64,000 bases of DNA, from contig CAWJUD010000002.1 of assembly GCA_963845975.1 (NCBI GenBank), forward strand, positions 620,001 through 684,000, in the 5' to 3' direction. Below, one piece after another: positions 19,250-29,900 of this stretch (positions within the stretch are counted from its first letter, which is position 1; each line of letters starts with the position of its first letter). The DNA comes from JBEKIK01 sp963845975. Its GTDB lineage: Bacteria; Planctomycetota; Planctomycetia; Pirellulales; Thermoguttaceae. The translations under genes and the position numbers were made by a program. The notes beneath the pieces were generated by a model, which worked only from the letters and a program-made list of their open reading frames with translations, did not search any database and had not been told where the DNA came from.

Positions 19250-19579
19250 CGCTGTCACTTGACAAGAAAAATATTTTGCCGGCATGCGCCGGAGAAGGCG
19301 CCGTCAATGCCGTCACTACCGTTGCCATGTCGGGCTGACTTTTACCGCTATGGGTCTTATCAAGCAAGAGCAAAAACCGGCGTGGACCGGGGGATAAACT
19401 CTTTAATCACTTGCGCGATTTGCCGATCTATTCCATATTTCGTACACTTAAACATTGGATAGTATAAAACAGCAAGCGGTTTCATCGATTTATTAAGCAT
19501 TCATCATTCGGTATTGCTCATCATATGCCAGTCTCTTACCCCTCGCCTCTAGCCCACATTTTTTGATATACTGAATGGC
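19250..19579. other. Divergent intergenic region, channel and kinase genes
   Basis: The two flanking genes point away from each other, so both promoters should lie here. A TATACT-like box is only about 15 bases before the kinase ATG, which would leave almost no leader. A partial GCAAGCGGTTTC repeat copy is at 19470. Nothing else is recognisable. Confidence 0.35.
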
Positions 19580-21678
19580 ATGAGCATCGATCCCACACAA
19601 ATTCAGGACAGCCAAGAGCGTCTTTTATCGCGGGAAATCAGCCTGAAACGCGGTCACCCCCCCACACAGGTGCCTGGCTATGAGCCGGAACGTTTCCTAG
19701 GGGCAGGGGCTTATGGCGAGGTGTGGGTGGCAATCGAACGCAATACTGGGCGCAGGGTGGCAATTAAATACTACTCGCATAGGGGGGGATTGGATTGGTC
19801 TTTGCTCAGCCGGGAGGTGGAAAAACTCGCCTTCCTGTTTGCCGATCGTTATGTGGTGCAGTTGCTGGGCGTAGGCTGGGATGCCGAGCCGCCATATTAC
19901 ATAATGGAGTATCTGGAACCCGGTTCTCTGGCCGACCGGCTGCAACAAGGCCCTTTGCCCGTGGACAAGGCAGTCGAGCTATTCCGGGACATAGCCGTGG
20001 GGCTAGTCCATGCGCATGGCAAGGGAGTACTGCACTGCGATCTAAAACCGGCGAATATTCTTTTGGATCAGGACAACAAGCCGCGCTTGGCCGATTTTGG
20101 CCAATCCCGCCTTTCGCACGAACAGATGCCCGCCCTGGGCACGATGTTTTACATGGCCCCGGAACAGGCCGACTTGGAGGCCGTACCCGACGCCCGTTGG
20201 GACGTCTACGCACTGGGAGCGCTTTTATATTGCATGCTGACCGGGCATCCGCCGCACCGCAGCGGGCCGACGGTGGATGAGTTCGAACGAACCCCAGATC
20301 TAAAACAACGGCTCAGCCGGTATCGGGAAATGATCGAACAGTCGCTGCCGCCCGCCGAGCATTGCAAGGCGCCTGGAGTGGATGCGCTTTTAGCCGAGAT
20401 TGTGGACCGTTGCCTGGTTGCCGATCCGGATCGGCGTTTCCCCAATGTGCAGTCCGTGCTGGATGCCCTGGACAACCGGGAGGCCCGGCGGGCGCGCCGG
20501 CCGATCATGGTGTTGGGGGCCATCGGACCGGCGTTGCTTTTGGCCGTGGTGGCTTGGTTCGCCTGGCAGGGATTTAACGCGGCTTTGCGCGAATCCAATA
20601 CCGCTCTGATAGATCAGGCCTTGAACAGCTCGCAATTTACGGCCCGGTTGGGCGCCGCGCAGGGGGCAATGAATTGGAACGCCGTTACCAGCTTGTGGAA
20701 ATTATAGCCATTTCCGACCGCTTTCGCGAGGCTTTTAAAGACGCCATGGCCAAGCCCGAGTTTAAAAAACTGGTCGATCAATTGAACGATCCTAAACTCT
20801 CCGATGAGGAGAGGGACGCGCTCCGTGAAAAATTCCGAGACAATCAGGACCGCAAGGATTTGCAGCGTATTTTCGCCTCCCTCATTCCGCCCATGGACCG
20901 CCCCCGGGAAGAGGAGGAAGTGGCGAGTTGGTTTTTTTGCGACGCCCAAGGTCTCTCCATGGTCCACGTAACGCAGAGCCGCACAATCGGCAAAAATTAC
21001 GCCTGGCGGAGTTTCTTCCATGGCGGGCCGCGCGACATGGATGAGTCCTGGCGCCCCGAACCGGGAAAAAATCTGAAAGCCACAACCCTTTCGGCCGTCT
21101 TCCGCTCGCAAGCCACGTCGCGCTGGGTCGTGGCCATATCCACGCCCGTATTCGACGAATCGTCCAAGAAAAACTTCCTCGGCGTGGTGGCAATGACCGT
21201 GGAGGTGGGCAAGCTTGTCGAGTCCCTGCTGCACGGCGGTGAGCGGCAATTCGCCGTGTTGGTCGATTCCCGCGAAGGCGACAGTCCGGGCGTGATTTTA
21301 CAACACCCGCTTTTCGATAAATTCCTCGCTAAACAGGGCGAAGTGCCCGATTACTTCCAAAAATACCGAGTTAGCGCAGATGAACTGCCCGATATTCCCA
21401 AGCGCCAAAAAGATTATCGGGATCCCCTGGCCGACGATCCGAATGGCGGGGCATATAAATGTAAATGGCTCGCCCAAATGGAACCCGTTAAAGTCCGCGG
21501 CGAGGATACCGGTTGGCTGGTGATCGTCCAAACAGCCTATGACGAGGCAATCGGTTCCACGCTGGAAAATCTTACCACCGGTTTGATCCGTTACGGCCTG
21601 AGCGCCTTGATTATGATCGCCTTGGTAATGTCGGCCCTGTGGGTGTGGGCCAGAAGCATGAGCCGGAAAAGCGGATAG
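19580..21678 (+). CDS. Membrane Ser/Thr protein kinase with extracellular Cache domain, frameshifted near 20672
   Basis: Residues 30-300 are a Hanks-type kinase: GAGAYGEVWVA, VAIKYY, LHCDLKPANIL (Cys in place of Arg in HRD), LADFGQS and MAPEQADLE. A membrane helix follows (VLGAIGPALLLAVVAWFAW). Then comes ALNSSQFTARLGAAQGAM, where one G is missing; the other frame continues ERRYQLVEIIAISDRFREAF into a dCache-like sensor (EVASWFFCDAQGLSMVHVTQ, AISTPVFDESS, GVVAMTVEVG) and a final helix LIRYGLSALIMIALVMSALW. A ligand outside the cell probably controls the kinase. The FHA-cyclase gene begins 71 bases downstream. Confidence 0.87.
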
Positions 21679-21749
21679 CAGGCCGGGAGCAGTGGAGAGC
21701 GGACGGTAGAGAGTGGAAAGTTTATTGAGTTTCAAATTGAATAACCACA

Positions 21750-23660
21750 ATGCCCGATCTTATTGCTCAAGGAATCGAACCTCAACAACGCTGGCGCCGA
21801 ACGCTGCCGGACGCCCAGGAAGTAACCTTGGGCCGGCTGGGCGGGACTTGGGCCGTGCCTTGGGATCCTCACGTCTCCCACCGTCACGCCCAACTTTTTT
21901 GGAACGGTGCGCGCCTGGAAGTCACGCGCCTGCCCGATACGCGAAATCCCATCTTTCTGCTGGGCAAGGAAGCGGACCGGTTCAGCATCCAAGCGGGCGA
22001 TCATTTTGTAATCGGCCAAACCTCGTTCACCCTGGCCGATCAGCGGGTGAATATTACCGCCGACGCCCCGCAGCCCGTCCAGCAGCAATCCTTTAGCGCG
22101 CAATATCTCCGCCAGGTGCAATTCCGCAATCCCGACTACCGCATCGAGGTCCTCAGCCGGCTGCCGGACGTGATCTCGGGCGCGGCAGGCGATGCGGAAC
22201 TTGTGGTCCGCCTGGTGAGCATGCTGCTGGCGGGCGTGCCCCGCGCCGACGCCGCGGCCGTAGTAACAGTGGACAGTGGACAGTGGACAGTGGACAGTGG
22301 GCGTAAGACAGAGACGTTCAGCCCCGGAGCTTGTTCCGGGAGCTCTCCCGGGGAATACATCGAAGCACAAATGCCGTCGGACCTGAAGAATGACCAGGAA
22401 AATCATGATTCGCAAATCACGATTGACTCGGTTCAAGTCCGTCCGCCGGTGCGAATTCTACATTGGGATCAGCGCCTGGTGATCGGCAACGATTTTCAGC
22501 CCAGCCAGGGCTTGATCCTGCAATCGTTGCGGCAGCGTCAAAGCGTGTTGCACGTATGGCGCGGGGCGGAAACCAGCAGCCCCGACTCGTTTACCGAAAG
22601 CGAGAACTACGACTGGGCTTTTTGCACGCCGGTACTGGGCAAGGCGTCGTCGGGCTGGGCGCTTTACATGGCCGGCCGATTCAACGTCGAGCACATAGGC
22701 GTGCCACGCTCGTCCGATCCCACCGATCTGCGCGAGGACGTGAAATTCACCGAACTGGTGGCTGCCATGCTCAGTTCACTGCGTCAGATGCGCCTCCTGG
22801 AACACCGCCATGCCACGCTGAGTCAATTTTTTTCGCCGGTGGTCCTGGAAACACTGGCCGTTGAAGACCCCGAGGTCGTGCTTGCGCCCAGGGAAACCGA
22901 GGTTTCCGTGCTGTTTTGCGACTTGCGCGGCTTTTCGCGCGAATCGGAACGCCATGCCGATCATCTGCTGGGACTGTTGCAGCGTGTGAGCAAGGCCTTG
23001 GGCGTGATGACCCGCTATATCCGCGAACAAGGCGGGGTGGTGGGAGATTTCCAGGGCGACGCCGCCATGGGCTTTTGGGGTTGGCCCCTGCAACAAAAAG
23101 ACGCCGTGCTGCGGACTTGCCGGGCCGCCCTGTCGATCCGCGCGGAATTCGAGGCCGAGGCCGGGTTCCATGCCGGCATCGGCGTGGCCACGGGCAAGGC
23201 CGTGGCCGGAAAAATCGGCACCATCGACCAGGTCAAAGTCACCGTATTCGGTCCAGTAGTTAATCTCGCTTCGCGCCTGGAGAGCATGACCAAAATCCTC
23301 CGCGCCCCCATACTTTTGGACGAAGCCACCGCCAGAGCCGTGCGCAGGCAAGTTCCCCGCGACATCGCCCGGGTAAGACGCCTGGCCGTGGTAAAACCCT
23401 ATGGGATGGATTCGTCCTTGGAAGTCAGCGAGCTCCTGCCCCCGCTCTCGCAATATCCGGTTTTAACCGACGAGCACCTGGCCTATTACGAAATGGCCCT
23501 GGACAAATTCCTCTCACGCAACTGGGCGGCGGCGTTTGAGTTGTTGCATCGCATTCCGGCTGAAGACGAGGTAAAGGATTTCCTCACCGTGTACATAGCC
23601 GAGCATAACCGCCGCGTGCCGCTTAACTGGGACGGCGTCATTCCCCTGGAAAACAAGTGA
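21750..23660 (+). CDS. FHA-GAF-class III adenylate/guanylate cyclase
   Basis: 636 residues. An N-terminal FHA domain (EVTLGRLGGTWAVPW, then VSHRHAQLFWNG) should bind phosphothreonine. A GAF-like middle follows (about 125-370). The cyclase domain has VLFCDLRGFSRESE (about 386), VVGDFQGDAAMGFWGWP, and VFGPVVNLASRLESM, so metal-binding Asp and transition-state Asn/Arg are present. It makes a cyclic nucleotide, probably cAMP. A repeat-derived insertion breaks the GAF region (22266-22356). The kinase just upstream is a natural source of the phosphothreonine signal; that is inference from context. Confidence 0.88.
   Translation: MPDLIAQGIEPQQRWRRTLPDAQEVTLGRLGGTWAVPWDPHVSHRHAQLFWNGARLEVTRLPDTRNPIFLLGKEADRFSIQAGDHFVIGQTSFTLADQRVNITADAPQPVQQQSFSAQYLRQVQFRNPDYRIEVLSRLPDVISGAAGDAELVVRLVSMLLAGVPRADAAAVVTVDSGQWTVDSGRKTETFSPGACSGSSPGEYIEAQMPSDLKNDQENHDSQITIDSVQVRPPVRILHWDQRLVIGNDFQPSQGLILQSLRQRQSVLHVWRGAETSSPDSFTESENYDWAFCTPVLGKASSGWALYMAGRFNVEHIGVPRSSDPTDLREDVKFTELVAAMLSSLRQMRLLEHRHATLSQFFSPVVLETLAVEDPEVVLAPRETEVSVLFCDLRGFSRESERHADHLLGLLQRVSKALGVMTRYIREQGGVVGDFQGDAAMGFWGWPLQQKDAVLRTCRAALSIRAEFEAEAGFHAGIGVATGKAVAGKIGTIDQVKVTVFGPVVNLASRLESMTKILRAPILLDEATARAVRRQVPRDIARVRRLAVVKPYGMDSSLEVSELLPPLSQYPVLTDEHLAYYEMALDKFLSRNWAAAFELLHRIPAEDEVKDFLTVYIAEHNRRVPLNWDGVIPLENK
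22266..22356. repeat. Repeat DNA inserted in frame within the cyclase GAF region
   Basis: Three and a half copies of a 9-base unit (ACAGTGGAC) run from 22266, giving the peptide VVTVDSGQWTVDSG. Next, AGCTTGTTCCGGGAG with CTCCCGGGG arms (about 22325-22356) is the same palindrome family as CCCGGAGCAAGCTCCCGGG near 32347. Both are intergenic repeat types, yet the reading frame stays open through them. Confidence 0.75.
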
Positions 23661-23672
23661 AGCGGAATTATC

Positions 23673-23945
23673 CTACCGGTCGTCTTCAACCTTGGAAATC
23701 GCGGCGACCAAAAGCACTACCGCCACCGCGCTAACCGCCAGTATGGCCATTACGATCAGGCTCGTGATCGCCGGCGCTTGCATCCATCTGAGCGTGCCGA
23801 AGATCAAACCTACGGCCAACATGAGCCATAACAGCGAACTCAGCCCAAATTGCAGCGGCGGCGGGGAAGAAGGCGTTTGGTTATTCGCCGACTGATCGTC
23901 GTTCGCAGATTCATTGTTTGTTGCACCCGTATCTTGTTTACTCAT
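23673..23945 (-). CDS. Small two-helix membrane protein
   Basis: About 90 residues from the ATG at 23945 (MSKQDTGATNNESANDDQSA). The hydrophilic start is followed by LQFGLSSLLWLMLAVGLIFG and AITSLIVMAILAVSAVAVVLL, two membrane helices. The xFxLxxLLWLM pattern is common in small planctomycete membrane proteins. It lies 38 bases after the giant membrane gene on the same strand and is probably the last gene of that transcript. Function is unknown. Confidence 0.6.
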   Translation of the reverse strand: MSKQDTGATNNESANDDQSANNQTPSSPPPLQFGLSSLLWLMLAVGLIFGTLRWMQAPAITSLIVMAILAVSAVAVVLLVAAISKVEDDR

Positions 23946-23983
23946 GGCGTTTCGCCCGATTCCAGAGGCGATCCCCGGTAATC

Positions 23984-26900
23984 TCACCGCTCCCACTCCT
24001 TGAATCGTTCCACCGCCGCGAGCAGATCGTGCCTGCGCTTTTCAAAAACCGCAAACACCGCGATTATTGCCGCCCCCAGCACTATGCCGCTGGCATACCA
24101 GATCCAAGTTTGTTCCAAATCCTCGGCCGCGTACCAGATCATGGTAACTATGTCAAGCACCAGGAACGTAATGCCCAAGATCAGGAACGAGCGGATCCGC
24201 AGCATCACGCCGGCCATCGCCCCGGCGGCCGAAAGCAGCATCAGCACCACCGGCAGGCGCCAATCTATGTATACCCCCTGTATGAACATGTCGATGAACA
24301 TGTCGGCGGTCGAAGAAACGTAAATAACGCTCAGCGATAGATAACGCAATACGGTGCTTTGAGTTGTGCTCAATCGCTCGTGATGCAAAAATTCCGCCGC
24401 CAGGGCGGCCATGGCGATGGGAATCAGCCATAATTGCGGATGGTACAGGAAACCGATGTCAAAATGATGAAGGGCTACCCAAAGTCCCATGTTCGCCGTC
24501 AGCACCGACAGTAATCCGCATCCCAGCGAGCGGCGCATATATGCCAGAAGCCCGTAAAACGCCCCCATCAGAAACCATACGTCCGGCGTGCGCCCGACCA
24601 GCGCCAAAGGCGTCTGGGGATCTTTCAAAAACCAAAAACCAATCGCCGGCATAAGCGGCAGAAGCAGGGCCGTGCGCTCCAGCGGCAAACTTAGCACGGG
24701 CAGTTTTCGGCGATGAAGCCATTCGCTCAAACCCGCCCCCGCAAAGGCCGCGCCCATTATCAGGTACATCCAGTAATTTCGAATGAATCCAAAATTGAAC
24801 AGTTCGGGTTTCGTCAACCGCAAATGCACTCCTATCAACACGGCAAGCGTTTCGGCAATGTACACGTATGCCTGCCGGCCGCTAAGGCTTAGCCGCAGCG
24901 GGTCCCAATCCGCCCGGACCGCAAAAGCCAGGCAGGTGGCCAGCATGGCGGCCACAATTACCGCCACGGCAACGATTTCCGCGCCAACCATGGGCACGCG
25001 GAATTTGTCCTGGCACCAGATCCATTCTTGAGCCAGCACCAGGCCCAGCGTCAAAATAGTCACACCGCCGAAGACAGGCGTCATCCGCCGCCCGGTTCCA
25101 ATCCAATCGCTTTTGCCGGAAATGACCTTTTTCAACCCGAAGCTGCACAGCACCGTCATCATCGCAGCGGAGACCAGGAAAACGACGCTGCGGTGCAGCC
25201 ACGGCCCGGGTTGCGCCCGATCGATGCCCGCCCAGCGCAGACTGCTTAAGAAAAACAAACCCGCAATGAATGACACGTATTGCCATTGCATGCGCCACGC
25301 CGACTTGGTTTGCCCGGCCATGACGATCGCCCCGCCCAAGACCATCAGAATGCCTGTGATTCCGATTAAACGGCCGCTCATGCCAAATAGCGCAACGCCC
25401 TTTGCCAGTCCGTCAAAGCCGAAATCCAAAGCGGTCCAAACGCTCAGAGCGGCGGCGATACAAGCGGTAAAAGCCTGAAGTTGCATGAACCACCGGCCCG
25501 GCCAGCGGTCCGCCTCGTCCGGAATCCACAGCCATCGGCATATCCAACGCGCACTGGACAACAGCCAACCCGCAATAGATATAACAAGGAAGAACCCCGC
25601 CAGATCGGATCCCGCCCGCAAACAAAGCATCCCCGGCGCTTCTTGCCAATAATCCCACTGCATGGCTATCGCAACCAAGCCGGAAACGTATAATCCCAGC
25701 AGCGGCAGCTTCGCGGCGCGATCCCACAGAAGCAACATTATTGCCGCCGCAATAGCCGCCACGGCATACCAACCTAATGGAACAATTGCTTCGTGTCCGA
25801 ATTTCATTAAATCCAAGGTTACATTTACCGCGGCCAACGCGCCCAAGGCGGCCAGGCCCACTCCCGCGGCCAAATGGGCGAAGGGCAGGGGCTTATCTTT
25901 CCAATGCGGATCAGCAACGCCCTGGGGGTAAATTATTTTAATCATTGTCCATATAATTGACCCCGCGGCCAGTGAAAGCACGTTGAGATCGACCAGCAGG
26001 GGAATCCCTCCGGGCCGCCAGGCGATCCAGGCCACGGTTCCCGCCGCATTTAGCAGCAACCCGGAGATGAAAACGTGGCCGGCCGATTGCGTCCACAAGG
26101 CAACTATGCCCGCCGCCAGGCTCAAACCCGTCAGCACGCGCAGCCGCCACCATGCGCCGGCGATATCTTCATGGCAATAAAGCACGGCCAGGAAAACGGC
26201 AAGAGAGCCCAGGACCGAGGTCCAAATTACTGCAAGATGTTTGGGAAATACAAACTCACTAGCCGCGAGCGGAAGCACGCTACTTGGATCTTTTTTAGCC
26301 GGCAAACGTAATCCTTTACAGGCAAATGCGGCGCCTAGGACCACAAACGCCGCCGCTGCCCAGGCGGTAAACAGCAGATGATATTCCTGCCACTGGCTCT
26401 GGCCGCCGATATCCGCCCCGGACGCCGTGCAAGCGAACAACACTCCGGCGCCCAAGGTTGCTCCGCCCAGGATATTGAGCAGACTCGCAGCCCGGGTCTG
26501 ATACAAATACCAGGCCGCCGCAGCAGCGCAGAGCAGCAGGCTCAGCCAGCCGGGCGGATCGGAAAAATCGTGCATCCACTGCGGCAATCCTTGGGGATGA
26601 ACAAGCAAAGCGTACACAGGCAGGATAAGGATCGCCGCATTGCCCAGCACCGGCAAAAGCGTTTGCACAGCCAGCAGGGGACTGTCGGCAAGGTTCCATT
26701 CCCTCAAGGCATATAGCCGCTTGTGGGTGGCCAGCCAGAACAGGGCCGCCAGCGAAGAAGCGATGACATTCGCCTGCACCAGGCGGACCCACCACTGGTC
26801 GAAGGACAGATGCAAGGCCTCCTCGAAATGCCAAACTGCAATCGACGCGGCCAGATTTACGCCCAGTGCCGCGGCAAACGCCCAGCCTTCGCGGCGCCGC

Positions 26901-29900
26901 CACACCGCCATGGTCGCCCCGGCCGTGGAGGCAATCGCGATGGCGGCGGCCGCCCAGAGACGTTCGTAATCCGCGTCGGTATGGATAAAAGCGGCTTTTA
27001 TTCCCAGTATCACCGCGGCAATGCCGGCCGCTCGCACCCAGACCGCGGCCAGGCGGATCAGGGCCTGCGGAGGCCCGTGGGCGTCGGGAAGCGTTCTCAG
27101 CGCGGCAATCCACCACGCGGCCAAGGCCACCAACAAGGCATAGATCGACCAGCCCAGCATCAACACTCGATACGCCCAAACGCCGTCCAAATTTGTGCCG
27201 TCTGGCAAAACTATATTAGGCACGGTGCATGCCAATATGGCCAACACGCCCATGCCCGTCAGTCCCACGAAGTGCGGGTCCCAATGCCGCCGGGTTTGCA
27301 AACGGCGATATGCCCCGGCCCCGGCCGTTAGGAGCAAAGCACACCAGCCCAGCGGCAGACCGGCATGCATCGCCCACCCGGGCTTTAGCGGACGAGCCAT
27401 AAAGATTTCCAGGACCGCTATTCCCACTAATAGTGCATTTCCCAGTATTGCCATCCACATTTGCACATTCATCAGCGGGGTTGCCGTTCTTCCTTCACGC
27501 CACACATTGACCCAACGCCGTGCTATCAGCCAAACCAGCGCCCAAACCGCCGCCGTGATTACGGCAAGTTGAACTGTGAAGATGAAGTCCGGCATTTGGA
27601 GGACGCTCCGGAACGGTGAAGACCGGGCTACATACACGGCGTATCGGACGATCACGGCCATTTCGGCGACCAATCCCGCTTTGAAGGCATAACCCGCCCA
27701 CGATTCGCGCACGGCATGGCCGATCAATCCAAACATGACCAATGCCAGCGGCACGAGGCACGACAGATTCGGCCCGATTTTATCGAAGATTGTCCCGTTC
27801 AAGACGTAATTCGGACCCATGCTTAATTGAATGGCGTCCGGAATCGTAAGCAGCAGCACGGGCAAGGCCGAGAGTGTGACCAACATGCTTCGGGCGGCAG
27901 CGGGGCCTTGGTGCGGTATTTCCACTCGGGCATGGAGTCTATCGCACAGAATTTTCAACCACTTTCGCCCCCACACGGCCGAGGAACATGCCACAAAACA
28001 GATTGCCAATGTCCAGCGGGCAGCCGAAACCACGGCAAGCAAATACAGAAATTGCTCGGCAATCAATACCGACGCGCTCACGGCCAAAAGCAGGCTTATT
28101 TGCAGTTCCGCGTATCCCCAGCGCTCCCACAAGGCGGCAACGTTAAGAAGCATCAAAATGCCCAGCAACGTCCAGGCACAGCCGCCGCAGGCTGAATTAT
28201 GCGTTGCGTTGCCAACCCATATTACCCCGAAGCAACCGAAGCAACCAAGTATCGAGCCGATGAAAACTAACTGCGCCACCACAATAATATATGTGGCGAT
28301 CTTGTCGATTTTCGGCCGCGTTCGCATCAACTCAGCCCAGTTGCCGCTGGGGGCCAGAAAATGATGCCATTTTCGAACGGCGTCGTTTTCCGCTTTTTGA
28401 TTTTCATCGCCTCCCATTACAAGACGCGATGCCATTCGCACCGCCATCCATGCCAGCGACAACAATCCCAGCCCAATGCCGAATGCCTGCAGATTCGACG
28501 GACTGGACAAATCTCTGGGAAATCTTACAATCCACTGTCGCCATTCCAGCCAGGACAAGGACGCCAAAATGCCGGCCACAGTCAACACTACCTGTCCGGC
28601 GGTAAAAATCGCCGATTTTTGATGAATCCAGGCCAGTAGTATCCAAATTACCCCCAACCAGAACAAACACCCGGCCATGGCCGCCGTGCTTTGCCAAACG
28701 TCAAATGCGGGCGAGCGGATCAGCCACATCGGCGCAAGGGCCAGCAAATTCCAACCCACGTAGCTCATTAACAAAGCAAGACTAGACGCATCGCTCACCC
28801 CTGAGCGAAAACCGCCGGCCGGTATAGGTTCGGAACCTGTCTTCATTTTGCCGGCCGCTCCATGCCAACGCATGGAAAGGAAGACGCAGGCTATGCCGTA
28901 AACGGCGTACAAGATTGTAGCGCGAACGGCATCGGCATGGCTGCCGATCAGTCCGTGTACCGTGACGAGGATCAAGCCGATGGCAGCCGCCATGCCGGCT
29001 CCCCATACGTACATCTTTCCGTGCGCCTTTTTGCCTCGCAACAGGAAGCATTCGGAAATCGCTGCAAAAACGAGGAACAATCCGGCCAAGGCGGTGCCGC
29101 TGCGGGCACTGATGGTCAGGCTCAACAGGTCTTTACTCAAGTTGTCGGACTGAATTAACAAGGCCTGGCCTTGCAGGCTTCTCAGCAGCGGGTCAAAAAT
29201 TACATAGAATCCGGCCAAATACGCCAAGGTCAACGAGGCCATCGCCCCGGCATGGGCGGCGGGAAAATCATATCGCAAGGCAAGATACGCCAGGCCGGCA
29301 GCCCCTATTACGCCCACGGCGACAATCAAAAGCGGTTGGGGCCATGACAACACGATTGCTGCCACTTGCAGCACTACGCCCAAGAGCGCCACCGTGGTGC
29401 CGGCGGTTCGATAACCTTCCAAGGCAGGATCGTCGGCCATGCCGCGCACCGCCTGCAATCCGGCCATGAGCACGCTTAATGCCGCCAAGACAAATGGTAT
29501 TGCCAGGCAGTCGAGCGCCAGCGATAGCCCGCAAGATTTAACTCCCTGAGCCGTCAATAGCCCCAAGGCCACAGCCGTGCAAAATACGGCGATTCCCAAG
29601 AGCGTAAACAGCGAGTTGGCGGCTGCCGCGTACTCTCCCCTCTCCCTTTGGGAGAGGGGCAGGGGGTGAGGGCGAAGCTTGAAAAATAAATAACTTCCCA
29701 CGGCCGCTATCAACAAGATCGTCGGCAGGCAAGCGGCGCCGATCAACCATTCGGGCGATGAATGCTGAAAAAACGGCCGCGCAGCCAATAGCACGACAAC
29801 GGAGTTGCCGATCACGGCCAGGACCATGCTCCAGCGGCCTTCGGCAGTCAATATCCGTGCTGCAAGTGCCACTAACAATGTGAAAACACCCAGCGATATA

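Noticed and set aside
20674..21678. Separate Cache-domain protein with its own ATG
   Set aside because: There is no ribosome site and the kinase reading runs into it by one missing base, so it is better seen as the C-terminal half of the kinase.
26316..27179. 287-residue ORF on the minus strand inside the giant membrane gene
   Set aside because: It overlaps a long conserved hydrophobic gene in another frame of the same strand, lacks a ribosome site and is Arg/Gly-rich like a shadow frame.
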